DNA of 64,000 nucleotides, from NCBI GenBank assembly GCA_000333855.2, contig CM007346.1, positions 295,249-359,248 on the forward strand, in the 5' to 3' direction. A model generated the notes under the pieces. The model was not told the DNA's origin, ran no database searches, and saw only the letters and a program-made list of their open reading frames with translations. Shown one piece after another: positions 20,701 to 27,889 of the stretch (positions are counted from its first letter, which is position 1; each line of letters begins with the position of its first letter). This stretch comes from Endotrypanum monterogeii. Taxonomy: Eukaryota > Euglenozoa > Kinetoplastea > Trypanosomatida > Trypanosomatidae. A program made the position numbers and the translations under genes.

Positions 20701-21069
20701 GTGACATGTTATGAGCTACCGGAAGATATCGAAGACAACGTCGAGAATGGTGTGTACATTCACGGCGCCTTTGTGGAGGGCGCTGGCTTTAATCTGGACA
20801 GCTCTACACTGGATGAGAGCAAACCAGGTGAGCTCTACAAGCCAATGCCGGTCATTCACCTCGAACCTGTAGACTTGAAGGAGGTGACGTCAGCGTCTGA
20901 CACCTATGCATGTCCTCTCTACAAGACGTCCGCGCGTGTCGGCACTCTTTCCACAACGGGCTTGTCGACCAACTATGTGGTCACGCTCGATCTCAAATCC
21001 AAGCCAGGTGTAATCTCGAAGCACTGGATTGAACGAGGAGTGGCGCTGTTGTGCATGTTAGACGACTAG
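8710..21069 (+). CDS. Axonemal dynein heavy chain, probable single-headed inner-arm type
   Basis: The 4,119-aa motor protein has the standard dynein plan. A long helical stem fills residues 1 to about 1330. The AAA1 P-loop GPAGTGKT lies at 1381-1388, AAA2 has GQTFSAKST at 1662, AAA3 has GVTGTGKS at 2089-2096, and AAA4 has the dynein-typical GMGGTGRQS at 2441-2449. The antiparallel stalk runs about 2667-2993, with the microtubule-binding tip near 2780-2895 (FLKPAVRVVLVLEAV). AAA5, AAA6 and a C-terminal domain follow, with FWISGFFFPQGFLTG near the end, as in axonemal dyneins. Length and this C-terminus suit single-headed inner-arm chains, but the exact orthologue is not assigned. AAA2 has Ala where most P-loops have Gly before Lys. 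The frame extends to 8539, but 8710 is the first ATG after the likely splice acceptor. Confidence 0.93.
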   Translation: MDSKNPSYRRKLEESARPKTVAGCRLEAHVNSGLELAQNARQLYRFQNPSSFKFHGSLAASGKLAEELRKAAGMRTTTDTAAVAALSVGDDKDVELLRLIQKACRRPARAHEKRVAPNDEPVLRNIHTSEEAVAFFTANGNSTSVKHIFLNYAPKGLDFRPYDLVTAKKGHEDPEHHILSATGIVHVRPGQPSDVMTLADWMKEASLFNILRKIPFFKNFLLYKAFLRLQARLRQRIYNATRKSLLTDLLVAKRTFAFPMLELIKHLHSITETKLIEYDTHGKHDLVADEYSLEQSFHRQKASVFVTGVAEGTEEKLTKLVEILRHRADVPDLNTQQALEQYLLTVAASEMSDTRTKRKAKSMIEARLDLERRTRELKRSLVEYSKLHIFVRLIDLVCSEKLFQRVLSVLQNFLNIIRAQAQSEIRKVGFQVLLRPGETTIVFDPKESVLRALVAELFSGSTEAVTTGPRLCDLKYFKALFPSPPKLWSISEELRSNSRMDYINKSLLSIVRSDYEKADNRLVTYLTTLPHIHFLQKTWEEISNECKQETGESILSAASLAKLYRRLQEAQDSLRVLIATYVGSLLWINAAKLKTEIEPCLIALRDALNGYLRNTARDMIRELNAYFKSKTQAMNERPQTLREFADYTSIFKEISANTSQTDAKVAQAEALCELMDRQQVDFNDDEDKQLRERTLSGSSATESLRSLFEEARTRAEEFIEENMPTHVDTLQSEVANVEEECSGLNEILLGEEFALLTDNTEPLLQYLADINEKLAEVESSQDQLSRFAELFDLPPLDWSIVSDVKTLYQAREETWNILDLFSKKSEYWFQTPVKELDTGDMEEQVNLMIRRAGLVNRTMLERNYEDEVAPHLLQELQSIRTNMAVIHDCGNKHMTAEHWSIVLKEVTGTAYSYHDDLNLSSLEEWDIFSFKEVLSEQSGLATGEWKISNDLDVIRQRWDTLNFTTKPYKNRDGLFILGDLEEIIQQLDDHQIELQTTMASRFVAPVRGKVEKWIRDLRTIGSVIEEWITLQKNWMYLEFIFSSDDIKEQLPEESAMFDNVDRLFRSLTSKANNQKNVFQICTEEGVLEDLVKSNKNIDIIQKKLEDYLETKRIAFPRFYFLSNDELLSILSDVRNPNAVQPHLSKCFDSIASLRFLDDECTQILAMISGEGEEVPFETPVFPVGNVEQWLSDIESVMKTSLFAHMHRTIEMAPQRQREEWIFQHPAQCIQAVDMILWTGQVEAAIVAGSLQSFYQDYHGQILQMVSLTRQSLSKLQRTLVGTLIVLNVHNRDIVEKLSTEGVTSVEDFAWYQQLRYYWESDARQGRGDVKNVAIHHTNAHLWYGYEYLGNQPRLVITPLTDRAFLTCTNALAMNLGAAPQGPAGTGKTESVKDLGKALARQVVVFNCSDGIHYKMMSRMFAGLAQAGAWACFDEFNRIELEVLSVIAQQMLDIVLALGQKLERMDFDGHPIRLSPNFGVFITMNPGYAGRTELPDNLKALFRPICMMIPDYALIAEIMFYSEGFANARTLAQKMVQLYKLSSEQLSKQDHYDFGMRAVKSILVMAGSLKRKNPDDSEDMLLIRAMQDANVPKFLREDTILFMALVKDLFPTIVVEESPNTLLFDYIQEQFTTDGLQVVSGLLTKAMQLFDTLVVRHGVMLVGQTFSAKSTVLRTVQRSLTRIKKDGHDAEGQVPLFNSVHIHLLNPKSVTMGELYGQVNEMTREWSDGILSNIARGITRSALMQPDRQWVVFDGPVDAVWIENMNTVLDDNKLLCLFNGERIKLPATATFMFEVQDLRVASPATVSRCGMVYMEPYYLDGNRGWVPIAQSLVKTKAKTDTRLQEDRLLELLNMLLPDALDFIRGRCREWVPSVDAQLAVNCVELLQGFLATAEDSTVWPSGAITPVEASGTGDGDGNGGKRRSTIKHTTGHRSSGFGANTLIESTPAEFARPEINNVTAEAPDERRLFDMYFIMALVWSVGGNLRDDSRDAFETFLREKIEAVLPGLLPAPHSVASAASGEVLPRTSLYDCVVHRPSMQFITWNHLVSTFMYDSQSSYFDLVVPTAEGVALSTLLGVLMTSSQHVLVNGVTGTGKSLGITSFLTSTLHTDDPASSWESFSIVFSAQTRSKDIEDRLENKLYKLRSTALGPTPGKRAILFVDDINMPTPEIYGASPPLELLRQLFSQGGFYDTHKSPALFKELHNVLLLAACGVPGGGRNEMTQRLTSRFHLICQPALSQVSTRRIFGSLLHGFLHQWGSSEIQALSTKLVAATLGCYERITQEKLPTPTRSHYTFNMRDLGKVIQGIMQTSPRVTSSQEAFYSVFLHEASRIFHDRLVDAADRAWWWSTLSEVCSTVLEHPWSSAYEELIFGDFMRRDHAHYEEITEPIDAIAQTLAEYQKGFNMEYNKEVELVFFKDAVQHVARLCRVLRQPRGHALVVGMGGTGRQSLCKLAAFICSLPIYEVTITRTFSMIEFHDGLKKVLLDSARHNKPVLFFLSDSQLVYEEMLEDINNLLNTGEVPNLMESEDVDQIVEAVRPYAVAAGKRETRNTIFSHFVSMCRDQVHIVMAMSPVGDQFRRRLRMFPSLVNCCAIDWFDQWPRDALTSVAERVLADLSMEEAEKSHLIELCVSIHVDVQEASELFFSELRRRTYTTPTSYLGLLTSYRQLLEEQDRSVTTQVERYQGGLDTLHSTRAMVDVMKVKLIEMQPKLVEAVKSTEEIMGRVEKEQESAEVVRAQCAEEEEAASDIQAEADSIRGECQAELDKAMPILKAAEDALADLRPDDIREVRSFLKPAVRVVLVLEAVLVLLGEKDLTWDRAKLVMSRMDFIKDLQNYKRDDLSERTIRSIQKYINNPDFQPEEVAKSSKACKSLAMWVMAMNNYYEVVKVVAPKRARLAEAEGKVAVATQALQAARGGLRSIEEKLDALQTEMRENVLKRQQLEEDIDLTTVRLERSEQLMNGLASEQARWVEAVSKLMAEKAGHPGTMALAAGAVAYLGPFTAPYRDRLLRAWYARCLELGLPVSASNFQLSSIMDPVQIRTWAQQGLPTDPFSVENGVIVRKSRRWCLCIDPQGQAVSWIRAMEKENNLRVLKLTDSNYMRSLENAIRVGLPVLIENVGESLDAALDPLLLQHTYRSQGRLLMKLGDTEVDYDPNFRLYMTTKLANPFFLPELQIKVTILNFTVTQAGLENQLLADVVRVEMAELEQRADQTVLDIARGKDELKALEDKILKLLVSSTGNILDNEQLVNTLQEAKATSESVGEALQVSVETQRDIEMARDRYRPVARRGATVYTVITELSGLNHMYQNSLDFFKQLFVLTLRQTEREDSVDRRVATLLPAVTLRSYNTICRGLFESDKLIFAALLYVHVARQEGTITDEEWSFLLKGSEGKRLVDEELDPPPVWLPLQSWNELTALAVALPAFASLKDSVIDNEAEWEEWYGRKKGYESYPASLGPYSTWQRLLILKVFREDLLNYGLSCLIELELGKAFTESPAFDLAGCYQDSTPTAPVIFVLTPGTDPTQLFTEFAERKGFGSRKMMLSLGQDQGRKAEEMIRISSTETGAWVYLQNCHVYTSWMPSLERILEELTQREVHRDFRLWLTTMPVASFPVLLLQSGVKVVKESPQGLKANMRDAFAATMTDEMWNNCPRNPTTWRRMLLSLTFFHAVIQERRRFGALGWNIPYEWSQPDLSASLQSLQTYLKDEGEAVPWSALRYMTGVINYGGRVTDFLDSRCLSTILEKFFNDSVVAENTQYDVAPGGVYHIPKDVSSLENIRTYLSDLPTFESPELFGLHANADITFNKNTVRRQLSVILSVQPRTKAVAGGSPEDKVLDMVTEFQRRLPAAIDRARAHPETYRLTPAGTMISLGTVALQEILFFNAVLAKLERTLQLLRRAIKGEVVMSAELEAMFDAMILGYVPKLWHDGGYLSRKPLASWYEDTLKRIEFFRDWNDNGQPISFWISGFFFPQGFLTGVLQTYSRLHQAPIDEVKFRTRVTCYELPEDIEDNVENGVYIHGAFVEGAGFNLDSSTLDESKPGELYKPMPVIHLEPVDLKEVTSASDTYACPLYKTSARVGTLSTTGLSTNYVVTLDLKSKPGVISKHWIERGVALLCMLDD

Positions 21070-22402
21070 GTCTCTTCTAAAGTCCTGCATCATCTCCTCA
21101 TACATTTTTCTAAGTATCTGTATGCGGTGTCACAATACATCCCCCCTTTTCTATGTACAATACACTCGCTTTCCTTTTGTTTTCGTAATTTTACAGTCCG
21201 ACGCAGTAGACATTTCTGTTGCGGTTGTGGATCACTATTTTTCTTATTAATATTATTATAGTTGTTGTTGTTGTTGCCCACTCCGCCCACCCACTCTCCT
21301 TTTCGATAAACTCTTCCCTGTGCGGGTCACTTCTCTGCGCCTGTGTGTGTGTGTGGCAAACTTCTGTTGTCGCCGTCGTAGTCTTTTTTTTTTTCCTAAG
21401 GGTAGGTGAGTGGGCGGGGAGGGAGGGGGTGGGGAAGCGCACATGCGCCTCTTTTCAGGCCCGAGGTGTTTTGAGTATCTTAGACTATGTATAGACCTGT
21501 GCACCATGCGCTTGTCCAAACAATCATGCCTTTCAGGATACACACACACGTACATACACATGTGTTGTGATCACCAGTGGTGCCCCCACGCTCATAGCGC
21601 TATACAGCTATGAACTCATGTGCTTCCACTTTCTCTCGGTTGTGCGAAGGTGTTTGCGTGTGCGTGTGCGTGTATCGGAAAAAAAAAAGGAGTCTGCGAG
21701 GGAAAATATTTCCCAGGAGCCCCCACTGTGAGTTCGCTTCCTGTGAGCGGTTAGAAAAGGGAATAGAAGCTCATAGGCGGTAGTGCTTTATTCGCGACTG
21801 TCCTTATGGTACTCCCTGCTCGCTTACGAGCCTCGAGGAAACAAACAAAAAAAATTCAAAAAGTTCTTCGTATTTGCTCTTCCTTTTTTTTTTTTTTTTG
21901 CACCCCAAACCTTTCTGAGACCCCCGTCGACTTTGACCTCGCTTTCCCTTTTGCCCTCACAACATACACCTACACGCCCCCACACACTTATATTTGTGTG
22001 TGTGTGTGTGTGTGGATGTGTATGCTTACCTCGAATACGTCTTCATATCGGCAGTAGCAACCGGAGTCCATTCAACTCCGTAGTAGTTTATTAAAGGGTG
22101 AGGGCGAGACTTCCCCCTCCCCCCCACCCGTCCCCGCTGCGGCACTGTTTTCTCACACTGGACCCAGTGTATGTTCCAGGCTTCTGCAGTCGTGTTTAGC
22201 TTGCCATCTTTATCGTTCACCCCCCCCCACACACCCACACACCCACACACACACACACACACACACCTCCCAAAGGATACGCCTAAAGCCATTCACGGAT
22301 ACTCGTACGTAGTGACGCCGGGAGGAGCAAACAGAGAGAGTCAAGCGGTACACACATCGGATCCCAGCGGGGCTCGAGTCGGTACACACCAGTCCGTGAG
22401 TG
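21070..22402. other. Intergenic spacer with microsatellites
   Basis: This contains the dynein 3' UTR and the leader of the next gene. Low-complexity tracts include T runs at 21384-21394 and 21884-21899, GT repeats near 21995-22013, and a long C/CA tract at 22219-22267. The last ends in AAAG, whose AG at 22274-22275 is the likely splice acceptor for the gene at 22403. No ATG intervenes. No gene is seen. Confidence 0.6.
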
Positions 22403-24703
22403 ATGCTGCGTCGCTTTCTAAAGGCGCGGGACCAGTCGAGTTGGCCGACGTTGAGGCGGTGTGTAATGTTGTCCTCACGTAACTTGCGCACTCATGCGAA
22501 TTTCGCTACGCGGCGCAGGATAAATACTGCTTCATCCTCGCTATCCTCCTTTGCAGCTGTGCACCATCCGATGCGATGGGTGAGCGGAGGGTCGTCGATG
22601 GAAACAAAGTTTCCATCTAGACCTACAGCTGACCCTAGTGCATGTGCAGGTGCCCCCCCAGGAGACGAGGGACTTGGCCGGGATGCCTTCTCCAGCGGTA
22701 TCAACGGGATTTATGGTAATCGTGCTGAGTCGGCGATGCGTGGCATGCTGGGCCCCCAGGGGCAGGCAGACGCGCGGGAGTCCCGCGCTTTACCTATCCT
22801 TGGCCGGGCATCGGTGCCGGGTACGGAATACACGTTGGACCGGTCAACGGTCTTCGAGCACTGGCGCTTTCGGTGCCCGGAGCCAGTTGGCTGGCACCTA
22901 TCCAAGCTGGGCTCCGCGACGTGCAAGATGGTCAATGACGTAAATGAGGCGGTGGAGTCACTACAGCTGCAGATCATTAAGGGCTGTAACGTGTTTGAGA
23001 TCGACGGGGCCGCCTCTGAGGTGCATCAGAGCATTGCCCGTGGCATTTATGAGGCCTTGCAGGCCTTCGAATTAGAACGCAGTGGCTTCGTTATGGTCGT
23101 GCGCTGTGGCCTCATCAAGCAGCCCCGCTTCCAGGACGAGATCACGCGCATCGAGGCATCCAACACAGCAGCCGTTCGAAATCGTATTATCCCCATTTTC
23201 GAGCGTTACAAGGCTTCCTCGCTGCCGTCAACATCCCTCAAATCTGGCTTCCGCATCAGCGAGCTGGACGACTCCCAGTTGGCGCGATTGAACCTGCGTC
23301 GTGTTGACCGCACGACGGCCGCTGGGCTTTCGCCGGACTGGCTTGATGCATTCTTTACCAATGTCGCGTACAACACACGACTCGAGTGTATTGACGTTCT
23401 ACTGCTGGAGGGGGTGCACACACTTTTCGATGGTCGGCCGGATGAGCATGTTGATGACGACCTCCTACAGCTCTTTGTGTATTTAGAGCGTCAGGTGAAG
23501 GAGGGCGTTCTTCAGTACTACGGCGTGTGCTCACCCCACCTCGCGCCACCAGTGCCTCGCAACTACCCGGAGATGCCACCGGACGCACTAGTGCCAGACA
23601 AGTACCGCACGCCGCCAAAGGAGCCGGAAACAATCAGTCTCTACCGCCTCATAGCCCTTGCAGAGCGTGCAGGCGGTGTGCACCATCATTTTCGTTTCGT
23701 TCAGTACCCCTTCAACTTGACGCAGCACCAGGCGATGAGCAGTCCTTTACCATACGACGCGAATCACACCCTAGCTACGCTCTGCAAGGCACTGGGGCTG
23801 ACCGCGCTCGGCTACAGTCCGTTGGAGGCTCCGAATTTGATGTATCTGCCGGAGCGTTATCACAACTTCCCCATGGAATCAGACCTTAAGGCGCTGCGCA
23901 TGAATTTTTTTACAGTCTGCGAGCGCAGCGTGCTAAAAGAGATGGAGGTCAAAGACACGATCGAGAAGGGCCCTGACACACTGCCACCGCTCGAGCACCT
24001 CTTTGTGGCCAGCGTCTACTTGGCGGCGCAGCGTCAGTTCACAAACCTCTTTTTTTTCACGGACTGGGTAAACCACTACATGATGCCACGCTTCCGACGT
24101 GCCATTACGCGCTTCAAAGAGGCATCGAATGCAGACCTGAAGGAGTGGGCGAAACAGTACGAGCAGCTCATCAGCGACCTGCTGCGGATGCGCCAACGTA
24201 TGTTCCAGCACAAACATGGTAAGCAGGCTGGTTTGATCAACATGTCCATTGACCACGTAAGTCCGACGTTGGCTCGGTGCCCTATGCTGAGCCAGAAGGC
24301 CATCAACTTTGCCACTTACGGTTGCGATGTACTCATGTGCGGTTTCCATGTATCAAGGTATTTTCACGAGGCTACAGAGCTGAACCCAGCCAAGGACGGC
24401 AACCTACCTATACCTGAAGCAGAGGTTCTGGCGCTGTGCGATGCTGAGGCAGTGACCTACGCGAATGCGTCACCCCCGCATCCGTACATGCTGGAGCCAC
24501 TCATGGCCGAGGGAAAGATATCGAAGCAGCCGAGCAAGGGCTCTGAGCACCTCGTCCGCATTGATCCCCAGAACCCCAAGTTTCCAGACATCCCCGAGGA
24601 GCTGCAGGCGGGTGAATCGGATAGTGACACTTCAGTATCCACAGACACAGTCCCAGCTGCTACGACTGGGGATGAGAAAGCAGAGAGAGCAAAAAATAAA
24701 TGA
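22403..24703 (+). CDS. Mitochondrial aldo/keto reductase-like protein, possibly catalytically inactive
   Basis: The 766-aa product starts with an Arg/Ser-rich, acid-poor segment (MLRRFLKARDQSSW and onward to about residue 55), a likely mitochondrial presequence. Residues about 155-510 resemble the aldo/keto reductase barrel: IIKGCNVFEIDGAASEVH matches the strand-3/nucleotide-side block, and LERQVKEGVLQYYGVCSP matches the 'G-K-I-R-Y-x-G-V-S' strand. In classic enzymes an Asp is followed five residues later by the catalytic Tyr. Here Asp201 is kept but position 206 is Glu, and a clear catalytic His is not seen, so it may be a pseudoenzyme. Residues 510-766 are helical, then acidic and low-complexity. 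The open frame begins three bases earlier at a GTG; the ATG is 22403. The substrate or partner is unknown. Confidence 0.75.
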   Translation: MLRRFLKARDQSSWPTLRRCVMLSSRNLRTHANFATRRRINTASSSLSSFAAVHHPMRWVSGGSSMETKFPSRPTADPSACAGAPPGDEGLGRDAFSSGINGIYGNRAESAMRGMLGPQGQADARESRALPILGRASVPGTEYTLDRSTVFEHWRFRCPEPVGWHLSKLGSATCKMVNDVNEAVESLQLQIIKGCNVFEIDGAASEVHQSIARGIYEALQAFELERSGFVMVVRCGLIKQPRFQDEITRIEASNTAAVRNRIIPIFERYKASSLPSTSLKSGFRISELDDSQLARLNLRRVDRTTAAGLSPDWLDAFFTNVAYNTRLECIDVLLLEGVHTLFDGRPDEHVDDDLLQLFVYLERQVKEGVLQYYGVCSPHLAPPVPRNYPEMPPDALVPDKYRTPPKEPETISLYRLIALAERAGGVHHHFRFVQYPFNLTQHQAMSSPLPYDANHTLATLCKALGLTALGYSPLEAPNLMYLPERYHNFPMESDLKALRMNFFTVCERSVLKEMEVKDTIEKGPDTLPPLEHLFVASVYLAAQRQFTNLFFFTDWVNHYMMPRFRRAITRFKEASNADLKEWAKQYEQLISDLLRMRQRMFQHKHGKQAGLINMSIDHVSPTLARCPMLSQKAINFATYGCDVLMCGFHVSRYFHEATELNPAKDGNLPIPEAEVLALCDAEAVTYANASPPHPYMLEPLMAEGKISKQPSKGSEHLVRIDPQNPKFPDIPEELQAGESDSDTSVSTDTVPAATTGDEKAERAKNK

Positions 24704-25182
24704 CCTACAATATTGCATAGTCAACTCGAAAAGAGGAGTATTGTGGATCAGAGTGCACGTGCTTCACATGCGCCGGCGTGGGTGCGGTAGTGAGTGCTTG
24801 CTCTTGATTCCTTTTTTTTTTTTTGCCTCTGCACACCTTGCTTTTTCTTGTTCCACATCGTGCATCATACACGAGCTGCGTATCGAGCGTGACACTCCAC
24901 GGTTTCTTTGCAGCTGACGGCGGCAGCGGTTTGACTGGCTTCTTGCGGTCACTCTTGCCCGCCCCCTTTTTTTTTTATCGTCATCATCACACCCAACCTG
25001 AAGCTATGTAGAGGAAAGCAGTGCATACTTTGAATCTTTTGTACCTCCAATTGCTGTCAACATCATGTATTTCTCTGTGTGTGCTCCTTAGCACACCCTT
25101 TTCTCCCCGCTTTTCTTGTGATTTATAGACACCTTATCGCGTTTGGTTGAGGAGTCAAGGAGGGAAGCAGGTGCATATATAT

Positions 25183-25219
<37 letters not shown>

Positions 25220-26072
25220 TGTTTGTCTTTGAAGTTGCACATCATTCAAAAAAAAAAAGAGAGAAGGGATGTTGGGGCGATGATGGAAAAGGAAAGCCCC
25301 ACCTCAAAAAAAAAGAAAAAAATGATGTGTGTCGCAGAGGGTCAGAGTGCGAGAAGGCGGATCCGTCGTCGTTCCCTTCGGATATGAGTCTGACGTCTTC
25401 TTCTTGTCTCTTTGTGACAGGTGCGTATGACCGGATGCGTGTGGCCCTTGCGCCGAGCAACCTGTGCATCTGCTTCCGAAGGACCTCTGCGATCCTCCCC
25501 CTTTCTTACCTCTTCCTTTTTTATTATTCGTGCGTGTGTGTCTTCCTTCCCCTCCACTCTTGGTTTGACGTGCTCAACGGTCTACTCGGATCGTTGCTTT
25601 TGAGGGTGCGAGCGTGTGTTACTGGGTGAAACGGAAAGACTCACCGACTAGACAGTTTGGGCGTCTTCTTCCCGCCGCGCTCATGTATTTCAGTCATTCG
25701 CTCACAAAGTCAAAGTAACAGGGTGCGCGCGATCTCCATTTCCCTCTCTCTGGTTGCGGTGCGCTGGTCCACCGATTCGTCTGCACTGCTCTCCTCACTG
25801 ATTGTTCCTCATCTCTGTATTCCCTTTGCCCGTTTTGCGGCTTATCGCCGCTGCAAGTTGTGTGCCTGTGTGTTGGTGGGACTGCCTTGTTCCGGTTTTA
25901 CTTACCACCCTTTATCCCCCCACTAACCCAATCCAATTCCATCCTTGACTGGCTCAGTGTGCTTTTGTGCAAGCGTCGGTGTCTACCTCTGCGTCGTTTG
26001 ACCTCCCCGTTGACCTCGCGGACAAAAGGATAGTGACTTGAGGTAGCGCTTCTCTCTCGCGTGTCTCCAGGT

Positions 26073-26107
<35 letters not shown>

Positions 26108-26224
26108 GAGGTGGCGGCTATAAGTGGAAACACACGTTGTTCTTTTTTTTTTTCGTGTAAGTATCATTCCTTTGATCTCATCTCCACATTCCCCCTCCAC
26201 AGTCTTCAACTTCACTTATCGACT
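24704..26224. other. Intergenic spacer with microsatellites
   Basis: This is the 3' UTR of the reductase-like gene and the leader of nicalin. It contains T runs (about 24810-24824, 24968-24977), a GT tract at 25182-25222, A-rich blocks around 25248-25322, and a (TA)n tract at about 26072-26108. Frames of 89-160 aa are built from these repeats and were not called. Confidence 0.6.
26166..26202 (+). promoter_or_regulatory. Predicted spliced-leader acceptor for the nicalin gene
   Basis: A 34-base pyrimidine-rich tract ends at CCCCCTCCACAG, with AG at 26201-26202. The first ATG after it is 26225, which begins the signal peptide. The longer frame from 26111 starts at GTG and crosses this tract. 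Confidence 0.65.
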
Positions 26225-27889
26225 ATGCAGAAGCTCAGCATGTTTCGCCGTAACGTTTTTTTGGTGCTGCTTCTCAGCACTCTCCTCCTGGCATATGTGG
26301 CGCATGCAGGGCCAGTCATGAAAGTAGGAGTCGATCACGCCATCGCCTTCGATCGCCAGCTTGGCGCCGGTGAAGAGAGGAGCTTCGGAAGCCGTTCGAT
26401 GCTGATCCGTGGGGAGTTGGTGAGGTACACGGCTGCCGTGTCTGCTTCCTACCGCAGCTATACTGTGTTTGTGCCGTGTGGTGAGCACCTGACGAAGTTG
26501 GCTCTACAGCAACTCACCGCCTCTGGCTCATCCACGTCAGCAAAGGGCCTAATCGTGGAGTTGTGCGACCATGACATGACCAACGAAAAGACGCTCTCGT
26601 TTTTCTTCAGTACGACCGCCGTCGACATTCCTGTCTACTTTCTTCCCCACAGTGCGGCCTCGAAGGAGCTGTTGCAGCACCTTTTGGCCGCGGCGGAGCA
26701 CCGCACGACAGAACGGGTGGTTCTCTCCGTCGCCAAGACGGTGAAGTTGAGTGAATTGGTGGCGAACTCGACATTGGCCAGTTCCATAATTGAGGGTCAA
26801 TACGTCTACAACCCAACGCCGGCAGCCAAGGAGCCTGGGATGACTCCCTCCACTCCCCAGGTGTTGGTGGCGGCGCACTTCGATTCCCTCGGCGTATCTC
26901 CGGCGAGCCGTACGAGTGGAGGTGCCTCCGGGGCCGTAGCCGCAATAGAGCTGTGGCGCCGACTGACGTCAATGCCCTCTGCACGACAGAAGTTGTTTTC
27001 CCCGTACGGGGTTACGATGATACTTGGTAGTACTTCGCGCTTTAATTACGCCGGGACAACAGCGTGGATTTCACAGCACACCGATGAGGAGCTGGACGCG
27101 TTCCGCTTGGTTCTCTGCCTTGATGAGTTGTTGCCACCACCTGAGACCAGTAAGGATGCGCCGGATCTTTATCTGCATGTGCAGGACGCTCTCATGAAGC
27201 GGCAGCATGGCAAGCTAGTAGTGGAGCAGGTCGATGCGGCGGCAAAGGCCCTCGGCATTTCACTGAAGGTGGTGTCTGCCAAGACAAATTATCAACATTA
27301 TGACCTTCGCTTCGAGCATGAGGTGTTCGCCAGTCGTCAAATGGCTGCCATGACGCTGTCTACCCACCGCAATCACCATATAGACCAGATCTTCCGCGAC
27401 GTCCGCCGTCCTCCTATGACCGCTGCGGATGCAGCACTGCTCGCAAAGCGTGTGGATTTTGTCGAGGCCATTGTGCGTATCATCACTGGTGCGGCTTCAT
27501 CTGCGGAGAGTGCAACGTCTGTCTGGCCGGGATCGGCCTCGCACATCCATGGTATGATGGAGTACTCGCGTGAGTGGCACCGCTCTCCGGTAGTCCACAG
27601 TGGCGCGGATCTTCGCCAATATGCCGATGATGTGGGGTATCACATGCGTGCGCAGGCCGCAGCGGTCCAGCAGGACGCGTTCATCTCGGCGTCTTCTGTG
27701 GTGACGCACCAACGGTTGCGTACCACCGGTGTGACACTGTTTGGTCCCTACGAGGAGACGATGGAGGTCTTTTTGTCTAAGTCTTATCTATTTGAGTGTG
27801 CTGTGGCTGTGGCAGTGTCGGTTGCCCTCGCTGCTTTTCTGCATGTGGAGGTAGGACTGTCAACAGTGCCAAAGCTCTTCACTCAATAG
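26225..27889 (+). CDS. NCLN: Nicalin-like ER membrane protein (nicastrin/M28-like fold)
   Basis: The 554-aa product matches nicalin in length and layout. A signal peptide covers residues 1-28 (VFLVLLLSTLLLAYVAHA). A lumenal M28 peptidase-like domain follows, with VLVAAHFDSLGVSP at 213-226 and the nicalin-like block FSPYGVTMILGSTSRFNYAG. One membrane span near the C-terminus (about 521-541, CAVAVAVSVALAAFL) leaves a short tail. Nicalin works with NOMO and TMEM147 at the ER translocon in multipass membrane protein biogenesis and is not an active peptidase. Only part of a metal-binding set is visible here. The related nicastrin is much larger and has other domains, so nicalin is the better call. 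Confidence 0.82.
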   Translation: MQKLSMFRRNVFLVLLLSTLLLAYVAHAGPVMKVGVDHAIAFDRQLGAGEERSFGSRSMLIRGELVRYTAAVSASYRSYTVFVPCGEHLTKLALQQLTASGSSTSAKGLIVELCDHDMTNEKTLSFFFSTTAVDIPVYFLPHSAASKELLQHLLAAAEHRTTERVVLSVAKTVKLSELVANSTLASSIIEGQYVYNPTPAAKEPGMTPSTPQVLVAAHFDSLGVSPASRTSGGASGAVAAIELWRRLTSMPSARQKLFSPYGVTMILGSTSRFNYAGTTAWISQHTDEELDAFRLVLCLDELLPPPETSKDAPDLYLHVQDALMKRQHGKLVVEQVDAAAKALGISLKVVSAKTNYQHYDLRFEHEVFASRQMAAMTLSTHRNHHIDQIFRDVRRPPMTAADAALLAKRVDFVEAIVRIITGAASSAESATSVWPGSASHIHGMMEYSREWHRSPVVHSGADLRQYADDVGYHMRAQAAAVQQDAFISASSVVTHQRLRTTGVTLFGPYEETMEVFLSKSYLFECAVAVAVSVALAAFLHVEVGLSTVPKLFTQ

